From CAVOJY01 sp963696405 (GTDB lineage Bacteria > Chloroflexota > Limnocylindria > Limnocylindrales > CSP1-4): a stretch of DNA of 64,000 nt. Shown in pieces: positions 53,916-62,211 of this stretch; the first letter of the stretch is position 1, and each line of letters begins with the position of its first letter. A program made the position numbers and the translations under genes. The notes beneath the pieces were generated by a model. That model ran no database searches. It was not told where the DNA came from and saw nothing but the letters and a program-made list of their open reading frames with translations. Location of the stretch: assembly GCA_963696405.1 (NCBI GenBank), contig CAVOJY010000006.1:928314-992313 (forward strand). The letters run 5' to 3'.

Positions 53916-54566
53916 ATGGCACCGATGAAGTCGCCGAAGCCGCCCAAGCAACCGCCCCGCGACAAGATCCCGCCCCACGATCTGTTCGCCCCGGTAGCCG
54001 GCGAGGTCCGCTTCATCGACGTGCCGGAGATGTCCTTCCTCATGGTGGACGGGGAAGGCAACCCGAACACCCCGCCCGAGCAGGACGCCTTGTTCCATGA
54101 CGCGCTACAGGCCCTCTATTCCATCTCGTACGGGCTGCGCTTCGGGCTCAAGGCCGAGGGCATCGAGTTCACGGTCGCGCCGCTGGAGGCGCTCTGGTGG
54201 ACGGACGATCTGCCCGGCTCCGTGCCGTCGGTCACGACCGCGGAAAGCGCCTGGCACTGGCGCGCGCTGATGTGGCAGCCGGACGTCGTCACACCCGAGC
54301 AGGTCGAGCGCTTCCGTCTCGAGGCCGAGCGGAAGGCCGTTGCCAAGAAGGAGCCCCGGCCCGGGCTCGCGCGCATCCGCTTCGAACGCTGGCGCGAGGG
54401 GCCCAGCGCCCAGGTCCTCCACATCGGCCCGTATGACGCCGAAGCGCCGACCATCGCCCGCCTGCACGAGGCCATCGCTGCCCGAGGCCTTCGCCTCCGT
54501 GGCCGCCACCACGAGATCTACCTGGGCGACCCCCGCCGGACCGCGCCGGAACGCCGAGACCGTCGC
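53916..54566 (+). pseudogene. GyrI-like small-molecule-binding protein, truncated at a sequence junction
   Basis: From ATG 53916 about 215 codons match GyrI-like/AraC-effector domain proteins: EVRFIDVPEMSFLMVDGEGN, LYSISYGLRFGLKAEGIEFT, EALWWTDDLPG, SAQVLHIGPYDAEAPTIARL and HHEIYLGDPRRTAPER. Family members end a few residues later with a short R-Q-P-V/L-type tail. Here homology stops at about 54562, exactly where the antisense recombinase gene begins to be recognisable, and the frame then runs through unrelated sequence to 54755. The family binds drugs or small ligands. Confidence 0.8.
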
Positions 54567-54567
54567 C
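54560..54567. other. Junction between two unlike genomes or contigs
   Basis: The plus-strand GyrI-like gene and the minus-strand serine recombinase gene both lose their 3' ends here, with only 6-8 nt (around GTCGCC) shared. Left of it the DNA is uniformly GC-rich with leaderless starts; right of it are lower GC, simple-repeat spacers and Anaerolineae-type genes. Confidence 0.7.
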
Positions 54568-54903
54568 CAAACTCGGCTGATCAAGGAAGATCACCGTCAC
54601 CGCCGCCTGGCCCAATTCGTCCAGCACGACCTGTTGCGCACCCAGGTTGCGCGCCAGGCGATCCGGACTCAAGCACAGCAGGGTCGGTAAGGCGCCGATG
54701 GCCGCAACGTCCCGCAGCCGATCCAATCCTGGCCGGGCCAGGTGTTTGCCACTGACCGCTTGGTCGATGAACTGAAGCTCAGGCGGAATCTCATAGTCAT
54801 GCTGCCGAGCGTAGCTCAGCAGCCGATCCAACTGGCTCTCGATGGTCGCTTCTTGTTCCTGCCGCCGGGTCGACACCCGGGCATACAAGGCCGCGCGTTG
54901 CAT
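54562..54903 (-). pseudogene. Serine recombinase (resolvase/invertase family), N-terminal fragment
   Basis: ATG 54903 with AAAGGAG 7 nt upstream starts MQRAALYARVSTRRQEQEAT, containing the catalytic Ser region A-L-Y-A-R-V-S, then ESQLDRLLSYARQHDYEIPP, LDRLRDVAAIGALPTLLCLS, PDRLARNLGAQQVVLDELGQ and VTVIFLDQPSLGD. This is the N-terminal catalytic domain of a large serine recombinase (normally 450 or more residues). The zinc-ribbon and C-terminal DNA-binding parts are absent because the sequence changes at 54562. It cannot be active as shown. Confidence 0.85.
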
Positions 54904-55042
54904 CACAGGACTCCTTTGCCGATGCGGGGGCGGGCACAGTCGCCCACCGCCACAACTGTCCGTAGGCGTGCTCTAGCCGCCGATTGCTATCGTGCCGCAA
55001 CTGGCCGACCAGTTCGACCCGATAGATCCGTTCTGCTGCCAT
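54797..55042 (-). CDS. Small protein upstream of the recombinase
   Basis: ATG 55042 with GGGAGGCAACG upstream opens MAAERIYRVELVGQLRHDSN and RRLEHAYGQLWRWA. The plausible part is about 45 residues; the frame then runs on inside the recombinase gene until 54797, so a small indel may have removed the natural stop. Short basic proteins of this sort precede serine recombinases in some mobile elements. Function unknown. Confidence 0.4.
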   Translation of the reverse strand: MAAERIYRVELVGQLRHDSNRRLEHAYGQLWRWATVPAPASAKESCDATRGLVCPGVDPAAGTRSDHREPVGSAAELRSAA

Positions 55043-55189
55043 CGTTGCCTCCCGCTACGCATTCTGCGGCGAGCAGCATCACCGATGACGGCCTACTTGT
55101 CTAGCGCCGCGCCAGCCTTGCAGGAAGTTCTATGCGGTTGTTAAAAGTGCCAAGCGTACCGTGAGTCGGTTGCATCCCGTGCATCGTGA

Positions 55190-55275
55190 TGCGTGATGCG
55201 TAGAACGCGTGGGTTTCGTCCTTTGTCGTTCGTCATTCGTCGTCACCCATTGATTCGCCAATTCGCTCATTCGCC
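55190..55275. repeat. Simple-sequence spacer (GTGATGC/ATTCG type)
   Basis: An AT-richer stretch made of short related words (GTGATGCGTGATGCG, TCGTTCGTCATTCGTCGTC, ATTCGCCAATTCGCTCATTC) fills the space before the DUF2877 gene. The rest of 55060-55190 shows nothing I can name. Confidence 0.6.
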
Positions 55276-55967
55276 ATGCTAATCTCCGCCCGCTCCATCA
55301 GTCTGCGCGCCGCCGGAATCCTGCGGCCAGGGATTGGTGGTCGCGTTCTGGCCAGTTTCGAGCGCGTCTGCGACCTGGTCACCGATTCGGCGGTGAGGTG
55401 GTCGCGCTGGTGTGGGGCGGGATCGGGAACGGGCCGTTGAACGTTGTGCTGGCGCAGAGGTTGGGGGTCAGCCTGCCGGCGGGTGCTCGATTTACCGTCA
55501 CCGGGGAGGGCGACGTCGTCCGATCCGAACCGGTCGATCGCGGACCCGGTCTCACCGGCTACAGGAAGTCAGATTAGGATGCGGGTTCCGCAGCCTGGAG
55601 TGGAGGCTTTAGCCGGTCGGGTGGTGTGCGGCAGGCAACCGGCTGAAGCCTCGAGTCCGGAAAGCCGTCCGGCCATCTCACCCATCGTGATCGACCTGGC
55701 GACTGCCATCCCCTGGAATCCTCAGCCGGATTGGGATCATCTACGGGCGCGCAGGCGGCAGATCGCAGCCGGAGCGAGAATAGTCGCCGGGATCCTGGCT
55801 GAGGCCGGCTGGACACTGACGCGCTGCGGACTGCCCGAGGCAGTTTGCGAGCAAGCGGCCCGCGGCCAGGCCGCGGCCATGCGCGCGCTCGTTGGGCTAG
55901 GTCCCGGCCTGACACCCGCCGGCGACGATTGGCTGGCCGGCTGGCTGCTGGCGCAACATCTCGCCGA

Positions 55968-56000
55968 AGACCTGACAGGTTTGCGAAACCTGTCAGGTCT
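55968..56000. repeat. 33-nt perfect palindrome inside the DUF2877 gene
   Basis: Arms AGACCTGACAGGTTT and AAACCTGTCAGGTCT flank a 3-nt GCG loop, giving a perfect 15-bp stem. It splits the conserved core from the C-terminal part and coincides with a frame change. It looks like a REP/MITE-type hairpin insertion. Confidence 0.85.
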
Positions 56001-56127
56001 CGTCGTCGCGAAGTGGCCGCCGACCGCACGACGACCCTCAGCCGCGCCCTACTCACCTGCGCGGCCGCCGGCGAGGCCGACGCCGCATGGCACGCGCTGC
56101 TCGCAACATTGGCGGAGGTCCCGATGA

Positions 56128-56156
56128 CCCATCTACCCATCTACCAATCTACCCAA
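56128..56156 (+). repeat. CATCTACC tandem words
   Basis: Three to four near-copies of (C)ATCTACC follow one another near the end of the DUF2877 homology. The composition is unlike the coding sequence around it. Confidence 0.6.
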
Positions 56157-56230
56157 ACCATCCTTTCCCACGGCGCGACCTCCGGCGCCGCCATGCTCAC
56201 CGGCTTCTGCACCGGCGTTGCGCACCTGAC

Positions 56231-56270
56231 TCCTGACGCCTGTTCCCTGATCCCTGATTCCTGTCTCCGT
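56231..56270 (+). repeat. CCTGATTCC-type tandem words before fdrA
   Basis: Degenerate repeats of TCCCTGAT/TCCTGACG fill the last 40 nt before the fdrA start. Together with the two other patches, it is a third simple-repeat spacer at a gene boundary within 1.1 kb. Confidence 0.6.
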
Positions 56271-56281
56271 CGAGGTCTCTT

Positions 56282-57934
56282 ATGTCTACTCTCACCCGCA
56301 TCAAACCCTCCGCCTACCACGACTCGGTCACCCTGATGTTGGTCGCCCAGGCGGTGCTGAAGCTGCCCGGCGTGCAGGACGCTGCGGTCGTCATGGGCAC
56401 GCCCGCCAACCGGGAGATCATCGCCGCGGCAGGGCTGCTGACGCCCGAGGCCGCGGGCGCGCGGCCCGATGATCTGCTGATCGTCATCAAGGCCGTGGAC
56501 GAGGCTTCTGCCCTGGCCGCGCTGGCGCAGGCCGAAGAGATCCTCGCCGCGAAGGCGCCCCGAGCTGAAACCGGCGCGGCGCACCGGCCCAAGTCGCTGG
56601 CATCGGCCATCGCCGCGGCGCCGGGCGCCAACCTGGCGGTGATCTCGGTCGCAGGGCGTTATGCCGCGGGCGAGGCGCGCACCGCGCTGGAAAACGGGCT
56701 GCACGTGCTGCTCTTCTCCGACAACGTGCCGCTCGAGGATGAGATCGCGCTCAAGAAGCTGGCGGCCGACCGCGGGCTGCTGTGCATGGGGCCGGACGCG
56801 GGCACGGCGATCATCAACGGCGTCGCGCTGGGGTTCGCCAACGCCGTGCCGCGCGGCAACGTGGGGCTGGTCGAGCGCGGCGGGCACCGGCTTGCAGGGG
56901 GTCACGTGCGGGCTGGCGCGCGCCGGCGCAGGGGTCTCACAGGCCATCGGCACGGGCGGCCGCGATCTGAGCGAGGCGGTCGGCGGCGCGACGATGCTGG
57001 CGGGGCTGGCCGCGCTGCAAGCTGATCCGGCCACCGATGTGATTGTGCTGATCTCCAAACCGCCGGCCGCGGCCGTGGCGGCGCAGGTCCTGGCAGCAGT
57101 GCGTGCGTACCAGTCTGCCGCAGTTGGCGACTTCGCAACGGTTGCAGCGACTTCCAGTCGTGCTCGGCGCCGCCGCCCAAGCCTACCGTCGTCTGCTTCC
57201 TCGGCGCCGAGCCTGGGCCCATCGAGGCCGCGGGCGCGATCCCGGCGACCAACCTGACGCAGGCGGCCGCGCTGGCCGCGGCTGTCGCCGCCGCGACCGC
57301 AAGCGCGACCGGGGTCAACTGGTGCGACGCGCTGGTCCGGCTGGAGGAAGCGAGCATCGGGCTGATCGCCTTGGCTGCGGCCGAGCAGGCGAAGCTGGCG
57401 CCCGGCCAATACGCTCTGCGCGGGCTGTTCGCCGGCGGCACCTTCTGCTATGAGGCGCAACTCATCCTGAAGAACCTGCCCGAGCCGGTGCTCAGCAACG
57501 CGCCGCTGGTCAAGGCGAACAAGATGCCCGACAGCCACGTGAGCCGCGGCCACGTCTGCGTCGACCTGGGCGAGGACGAGTTCACCCAGGGCCGGCTCCA
57601 CCCGATGATCGATCCGAGCCTGCGCAACCGGCGCATCCTCCAGGAGGCGCGCGACCCGGCCACGGCGGTCATCCTGCTGGACATCGTGCTCGGCTACGGC
57701 GCGCACCCCGATCCGGCCGGCGCGACAGTGGAGGCGATCCGCGAGGCGCAGCATCTGGCGGCGGCCGCAGGCCGGCATCTGGTTTTCGTGGCGTCGGTTT
57801 GCGGGACAGAGGGTGACCCACAGCCGCTCAGTCAGCAGGAGGAGAAGTTGCGCGCGGCCGGTGTGCTCGTGCTGCCGGACAACGCTTCTGCGGCGCGGCT
57901 GGCGGGGTTGATCACGCAGGCGCTACACGCGTAA
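56282..57934 (+). pseudogene. fdrA: FdrA (AllF), CoA-binding subunit of oxamate carbamoyltransferase; frameshifted
   Basis: ATG 56282 begins MSTLTRIKPSAYHDSVTLML with a CoA-binding-like half: GANLAVISVAGRYAAGEART, LLFSDNVPLEDEIALKKLAA, CMGPDAGTAIINGVALGFAN. Near 56880 it shifts to SGTGLQGVTCGLARAGAGVS and TDVIVLISKPPAAAVAAQVL, and near 57100-57190 shifts again to PTVVCFLGAEPGPIEAAG, RGLFAGGTFCYEAQLILKNL, DLGEDEFTQGRLHPMIDPSL and VASVCGTEGDPQPLSQQEEK. About 550 codons. All domains remain, so sequencing indels are possible. Its last 27 codons recur at 61394 as a diverged copy. Confidence 0.85.
57854..57934 (+). repeat. Direct repeat: fdrA 3' end, copy 1
   Basis: The last 27 codons of fdrA. Over the final 69 bp it differs from copy 2 (61406-61474) at seven places, every one synonymous or a stop-to-stop change (GAC/GAT, GCT/GCC, GCG/GCC, GCG/GCA, TTG/CTG, CTA/TTA, TAA/TGA). 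Confidence 0.9.
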
Positions 57935-57984
57935 AAACTTCGCAAAGACTCGGAGCGCATCAACTCCGCAACAGGGGGCGATCA

Positions 57985-60900
57985 ATGACTTCAACCAGAT
58001 TTTGCGGCGCCAAACAAACCAGCCAGGGGAAACATCTCTTCTTTTGCCTGCTCATTTTGGCGCTGGCTGGATGCGTGGCGCCTGCTCCGCCCGCGCCTGT
58101 GCCGCCGACACCCCTGACGGCGCAGATCCCCACCCCGGAGTTTCTGAGCGCACAGGAAAACACGCCCATCCCCACTCTGGAGCCGACCGCCACGGCTCAA
58201 GTCGCACAACCGACACCGACCGACGAAGCGCCAGCCGCGGCACAAACGTTGGGGCCGCTTGCGACCGTCGCTGAAAAACTCGCGGCCGGGGACGCGGCGC
58301 TGCTCAACAGCGGTTTTGGCGGGGCCGAGGCATCCTATCGAGCAGTGCTCAAGGCCGATCCCGGCTCCGCGGCGGCGCACACCGGTCTGAGCCGAACCTA
58401 CTACGAGCAAATGGGCGAACAGAAACGCGCCCTCGACGAAGCCCAACTGGCCATCGCCAGCGATCCTGACTTCGCGCCCGGTTGGGTGGCATTGGCTGAA
58501 GTTCAGGCTGTGCTGGGCCTGGCTGCAGATGCGCTGGTGTCGGCCCAGCAGGCGATCAAGCTCGCCGATACTGCCAACGCACAGGCGGCTCTCGCCAGCG
58601 CCTACCTCACCGACCTCCGTTTCGACGACGCGTTGACTGCGGCGAGAGCCGCGGTCAAGCGAGACCCCAAGTCAGCAAGGGCGTATGCTGCCCTCGCCGA
58701 GGTTCTGTTGGCGCGGCGTGACCTTGGCCGTGCTCGCGCGGCAGCGCAGGAGGCGGTCCGCCTGCAGCCAAAATCTGTCTCATGGCTGCTGCTGTTGGCC
58801 GACATCGAGTCTCAACGTGGTTCGGGGGAACTTGCGGCCGCGGCGTACGACCAAATTTTCCAGATTGCCCCCAGTCTCGGTTACGCGCAGATCGGCTCGG
58901 CTTGGCGCTTTGCGGCCAATGGCGACGCCGAAAACGCCATCAAAGTATTGGACGAGTTGCGCGCGGCGCATCCAAAGGCGTTTGAGCCGCGATTCACGTT
59001 GGCGGAAGTCATCCGCTATCTCGACGGCGCCGGCGCGGCTGAGGGTCGCTACCAGGAAGCGTTGCGCCTGGATCCTTCAAATGTTAACGGCCGCCTCGGT
59101 CTTGCTATGGCCTGGTATGAAGACGGTGACTGCAAACGCGCCGCTACCGAGCTGACAAGCCTGCAGGAGAAATGGCCCCGCAACGCCGAAGTAAGCGCGG
59201 CGCTCAGCAGCGCACAGCTTTGTCTGAGTGACAATACCGCGGCGCTCAAAAATTCTGAGCGTGCAACAACGCTCAACCCTTTCTCGCCCACGGCGTGGAT
59301 CGCGCTCGGTGAAGCCCTCCTGACCGACAACCAAACCGATGAAGCGATTGACGCTTACCTCCGCGCACTACGACTGGCGTACGCTGATGGTCGGCAGGAT
59401 TTCGCATTCGGTCAATTATACTACCAGGCCGGCGACTTGAAGCGGGCGGAACAAGAATATCGCCGGTCGGCGGAGCTCTGGCCCGGATGGGCTGCGCCAT
59501 CGCAGGCGCTCTGCACTGTGCTGCTCGAACTGGATCGCCTCGCTGAAGCGCGAACGGCCTGTAGCACGGCGTACCAGGCTGAAGCGAGCACACCGGAGAT
59601 GGCGCGACTGTACGCGGGAGCCCTGCTGCGCTCGGGAAAAGCAGAGGAGGCGCTTGACGTACTGACCACCATGTCTGACATCAACAATGCGCAGACTAAG
59701 CTTGTCCTCGGCATCACCTACTACCTCCTGAGGCGGTATCCCGAAGCGGCCGAGGCGCTGAACCGCTTCATGGCTTGGAATCCGGGCGATGAGCCCGGTG
59801 TCGCCGATTTCGTTCAGGCACTGAATGAAGGCTATGATGTCTCCCATGCGAAGGCACAACAGCTCGCCGAACGGGGTGTGCCGGCAGCTTTGGGGCGACC
59901 TGTGACTATCACATATCACGACGAGGCAGGACGCAAGGGCCTTGTCATCGAAGTGAAGGGGCAAGCCGGTGAAGATCCGGCGAACATCACCCTCGCCGCG
60001 CTCAGGGCGCTGATCTACATGGCGCAGATCGCACCACGTATGACGCCTGCGGTGGATGGCGCACACGTGCAGGCAGTCACGAGCGATGGTGAAGCGCTCT
60101 TTGGCGCGTACGCAGGCGTCGATATCCTGCGCGAGCAGATGACCGGATTGATCAGCACCGAGCAATTCCTCGGCCAACTTGATTACGAGCCGCTGGACCC
60201 ACAAGCTGACAGGCAACTCTGGCAAGAGGCAGACGTGCGCGAGCTGGGCCAGCAAGTAGAACTGGTGCGCGGCTTGCCCGCGGTCCGTCCCGTGCCATTT
60301 CGGGCCATCACGCAAGCCGAACTGCATGACGAAGTGACGGCTCAGACCGACGAGGATGTTGCGGCGCTGCGCCAGGATGAGGCCGCGCTGCGACTGCTGG
60401 GGTTGATTGATCGCGATGATGATTTGGCCAAATTGCTGGCGCAATCGCAGTCCGACACGCTTCTTGGTTACTATGACCCGCAGGAGCAAGCGTTCGTCTA
60501 TGTGACGGACAAGGCGCCTGGCGCAATCGAAGAACTCACCATTGCGCACGAGTATGTCCATGCGCTCCAGGATCAACACTTCACGCTGGCCCTGCCAGCA
60601 GCGCAGCTAGACGATGATAGCCGGCTGGCCATTCGCGCGCTGGTTGAAGGGGATGCCAGTCTGTCAGCGAAGCTGTATGCCGACAGCGCATTGGGCTTCA
60701 GCGACTTGCTGTCGACATTCTCCGCCTCGCCCCAGTTGGACAACGCGACCCTGGCCCGGCTTCCTGACGCACTCACGGAGATGCTGCAGTTCCCCTACGA
60801 GGCTGGGACCGCTTTCGTGGGCGCGCTGTATGACCAAGGTGGCCTGAAGGCGGTAGACAATGCATTCGCGGCGCCACCCCGCTCCACCGAGCAAATCCTG

Positions 60901-61389
60901 CATGCCAACAAATATCTGGCACAGGAACAACCGATCTCCGTTAAGGCCCCAGCGCTGCCTACCGCACTACAAAATACGTGGCGCGTGGCTAACAGCAACG
61001 TACTCGGCGAGCTCGGCTGGCGCATGGCGTTACAGAGTAGGCTTGAGCCGATGGCTGCTAATATCGGCGCAGCGGGTTGGGGCGGCGATCGGTATACGCT
61101 GTTCCAGAAAGGTGAGAAGCAAACCTATATGCTGGCCGCCATCTCCGCCTGGGACACCGAGGCCGATGCGCAGGAGTTCGCCGAGTTGTACACTGCCGGA
61201 ATGAACAACCAGCTTGCCGAAGAAACCTCTACCGACCTGTTTAGCGACAACCCGGTCCGCACCTGGTCACACGATGGCTTGTATACCGGCCTGGCTCACA
61301 ACGGACAGCAGGTCGCGCTCGTTGTTGGCCCCGATGCTGAGACGGTACAGGAGATGATGACCACGCTATCCCAGAGACTCAAACCCTGA
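57985..61389 (+). CDS. Lipoprotein with TPR array fused to a HExxH zinc metalloprotease domain
   Basis: 1134 residues in one intact frame. Signal peptide with lipobox LALAGC (Cys30) and a Pro/Thr-rich linker to about 90. Residues 95-620 are at least 12 TPR units (AEASYRAVLKADPGSAAAHT, AYAALAEVLLARRDLGRARA, AYLRALRLAYADGRQDFAFG). Residues about 640-1134 hold a peptidase-like domain: ELTIAHEYVHALQDQHF gives His855-Glu856...His859, and RALVEGDA gives Glu888 as likely third zinc ligand. It would sit on the outer membrane face. It lies between fdrA and a second fdrA tail, so it was brought in by recombination. The substrate is unknown. Confidence 0.88.
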   Translation: MTSTRFCGAKQTSQGKHLFFCLLILALAGCVAPAPPAPVPPTPLTAQIPTPEFLSAQENTPIPTLEPTATAQVAQPTPTDEAPAAAQTLGPLATVAEKLAAGDAALLNSGFGGAEASYRAVLKADPGSAAAHTGLSRTYYEQMGEQKRALDEAQLAIASDPDFAPGWVALAEVQAVLGLAADALVSAQQAIKLADTANAQAALASAYLTDLRFDDALTAARAAVKRDPKSARAYAALAEVLLARRDLGRARAAAQEAVRLQPKSVSWLLLLADIESQRGSGELAAAAYDQIFQIAPSLGYAQIGSAWRFAANGDAENAIKVLDELRAAHPKAFEPRFTLAEVIRYLDGAGAAEGRYQEALRLDPSNVNGRLGLAMAWYEDGDCKRAATELTSLQEKWPRNAEVSAALSSAQLCLSDNTAALKNSERATTLNPFSPTAWIALGEALLTDNQTDEAIDAYLRALRLAYADGRQDFAFGQLYYQAGDLKRAEQEYRRSAELWPGWAAPSQALCTVLLELDRLAEARTACSTAYQAEASTPEMARLYAGALLRSGKAEEALDVLTTMSDINNAQTKLVLGITYYLLRRYPEAAEALNRFMAWNPGDEPGVADFVQALNEGYDVSHAKAQQLAERGVPAALGRPVTITYHDEAGRKGLVIEVKGQAGEDPANITLAALRALIYMAQIAPRMTPAVDGAHVQAVTSDGEALFGAYAGVDILREQMTGLISTEQFLGQLDYEPLDPQADRQLWQEADVRELGQQVELVRGLPAVRPVPFRAITQAELHDEVTAQTDEDVAALRQDEAALRLLGLIDRDDDLAKLLAQSQSDTLLGYYDPQEQAFVYVTDKAPGAIEELTIAHEYVHALQDQHFTLALPAAQLDDDSRLAIRALVEGDASLSAKLYADSALGFSDLLSTFSASPQLDNATLARLPDALTEMLQFPYEAGTAFVGALYDQGGLKAVDNAFAAPPRSTEQILHANKYLAQEQPISVKAPALPTALQNTWRVANSNVLGELGWRMALQSRLEPMAANIGAAGWGGDRYTLFQKGEKQTYMLAAISAWDTEADAQEFAELYTAGMNNQLAEETSTDLFSDNPVRTWSHDGLYTGLAHNGQQVALVVGPDAETVQEMMTTLSQRLKP

Positions 61390-61393
61390 ATAT

Positions 61394-61474
61394 GCGGCCA
61401 ATTTACTCGTGCTGCCGGATAACGCCTCTGCCGCGCGGCTGGCAGGGCTGATCACGCAGGCGTTACACGCGTGA
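61394..61474 (+). pseudogene. Direct repeat: orphan fdrA 3' end, copy 2
   Basis: Four bases after the TPR gene's stop, an in-frame fragment reads A-A-N-L-L-V-L-P-D-N-A-S-A-A-R-L-A-G-L-I and ends in TGA at 61474. From the third-position-only divergence it comes from a related but different fdrA allele under protein-level selection, not from a recent copy of the neighbouring gene. Confidence 0.85.
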
Positions 61475-61505
61475 ACGCGCAACGAATCAGCGAATCCGGT
61501 CTGGC

Positions 61506-61862
61506 TCACAGCGGCACAAGACCCAGGCTGATCTTGATCGCTTCATCCACCTGGCGCATGATTGCCGCGTCCAACTGGCCAACATAGCGTTCCAGACGAC
61601 GCTTATCTATCGTCCGAATCTGGTCCAGTCTGATCGAGGAGTTCTGTTCGAGACCAGCCGTGTTTGCGGTAATTCGAACTTCGGTCGGGTAAGGCTTGGG
61701 AGGCAAAGCGGCGGTGAGCGCCGCTACGATGGTCGTTGGGGAAAACAGATTGCCCGTGTTGTTCTGAACGATCAATACGGGTCGGCGGCCCGCCTGCTCA
61801 TGCCCGACGATAGGATCGAGATTGGCGTAGTAGATCTGGCCACGTCGATACTCACTCGCCAT
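61506..61862 (-). CDS. MazF/PemK-family toxin
   Basis: 118 residues. Family motifs: YRRGQIYYANLDPIVGHEQA, GRRPVLIVQNNTGNLFSPTT, TIVAALTAALPPKPYPTEVR and SSIRLDQIRTIDKRRLERYV. These are the MazF fold with the catalytic Arg/Thr region (R-P-V-L-I-V...S-P-T-T). MazF toxins cut mRNA or tRNA at short sites. It follows the RHH antitoxin with 2 bp between. Frame intact. Confidence 0.92.
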   Translation of the reverse strand: MASEYRRGQIYYANLDPIVGHEQAGRRPVLIVQNNTGNLFSPTTIVAALTAALPPKPYPTEVRITANTAGLEQNSSIRLDQIRTIDKRRLERYVGQLDAAIMRQVDEAIKISLGLVPL

Positions 61863-61864
61863 CG

Positions 61865-62140
61865 CTAGACCTCCCAGGGCGCGTAAGGATCCGCGACTTC
61901 TTGTTCGGCAGCGAAGAACTCCTGAGCCAGTTGACGGCTCTCTTCAGCCCGAAACAAATAGCCTTCTTTCAGGAGTTCACGTAGCTCCTGCTGGCGTTGA
62001 GCCTCAACGTATTGCGTCAGCGCCTCACGGATCAGCCGGCTGCGGCTGAAGTTCAGCTTGGCCGCCACGTCTTCAACCTGTGTCAACAGCGCGGGCGGAA
62101 TCGTGATGATGACTCGTTGCATGGTCGTAGCAGTTGGCAT
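61865..62140 (-). CDS. RHH (CopG/MazE-like) antitoxin
   Basis: 91 residues from ATG 62140, with GGAGGT 9 nt upstream; other ATGs lie at 62158 and 62122. RVIITIPPALLTQVEDVAAK and LNFSRSRLIREALTQYVEAQ form a ribbon-helix-helix DNA-binding domain. The tail (EESRQLAQEFFAAEQEVADP) would wrap the MazF toxin. It is transcribed from a consensus promoter that overlaps an inverted repeat, consistent with autoregulation. Confidence 0.86.
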   Translation of the reverse strand: MPTATTMQRVIITIPPALLTQVEDVAAKLNFSRSRLIREALTQYVEAQRQQELRELLKEGYLFRAEESRQLAQEFFAAEQEVADPYAPWEV

Positions 62141-62171
62141 AGCGACAGCACCTCCCATGAAGATGTGGCCG

Positions 62172-62201
62172 AAGTATATACCCCGATAGCATACTTGTCA
62201 A
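62172..62201 (-). promoter_or_regulatory. Consensus promoter with operator for the mazEF pair
   Basis: On the minus strand TTGACA (62201-62196), 17-bp spacer, TATACT (62178-62173). The inverted repeat AAGTAT-N13-ATACTT (62172-62196) spans the -10 and spacer, a likely antitoxin-binding site. Confidence 0.75.
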
Positions 62202-62211
62202 CGGAACCAGT

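Larger units (their letters stand above)
55276..56336 (+). pseudogene. allH: DUF2877 protein (AllH/YlbF), component of oxamate carbamoyltransferase; frameshifted
   Basis: ATG 55276 gives ISLRAAGILRPGIGGRVLAS, then by frameshift GGEVVALVWGGIGNGPLNVV, ends at 55575, and restarts as AIPWNPQPDWDHLRARRRQI, the family core ALVGLGPGLTPAGDDWLAGW, and in a third frame TTTLSRALLTCAAAGEADAA with HGATSGAAMLTGFCTGV. After about 56220 the frame runs through simple repeats to 56336. A 33-nt palindrome at 55968-56000 interrupts the coding region. In E. coli, AllF, AllG and AllH together make oxamate carbamoyltransferase for allantoin breakdown. At least three breaks, so probably dead as shown. Confidence 0.75.

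Noticed and set aside
54567..54755. Extension of the GyrI-like frame beyond the junction as a real C-terminus
   Set aside because: These codons are the antisense of the serine recombinase; the family ends within a few residues after TAPER.
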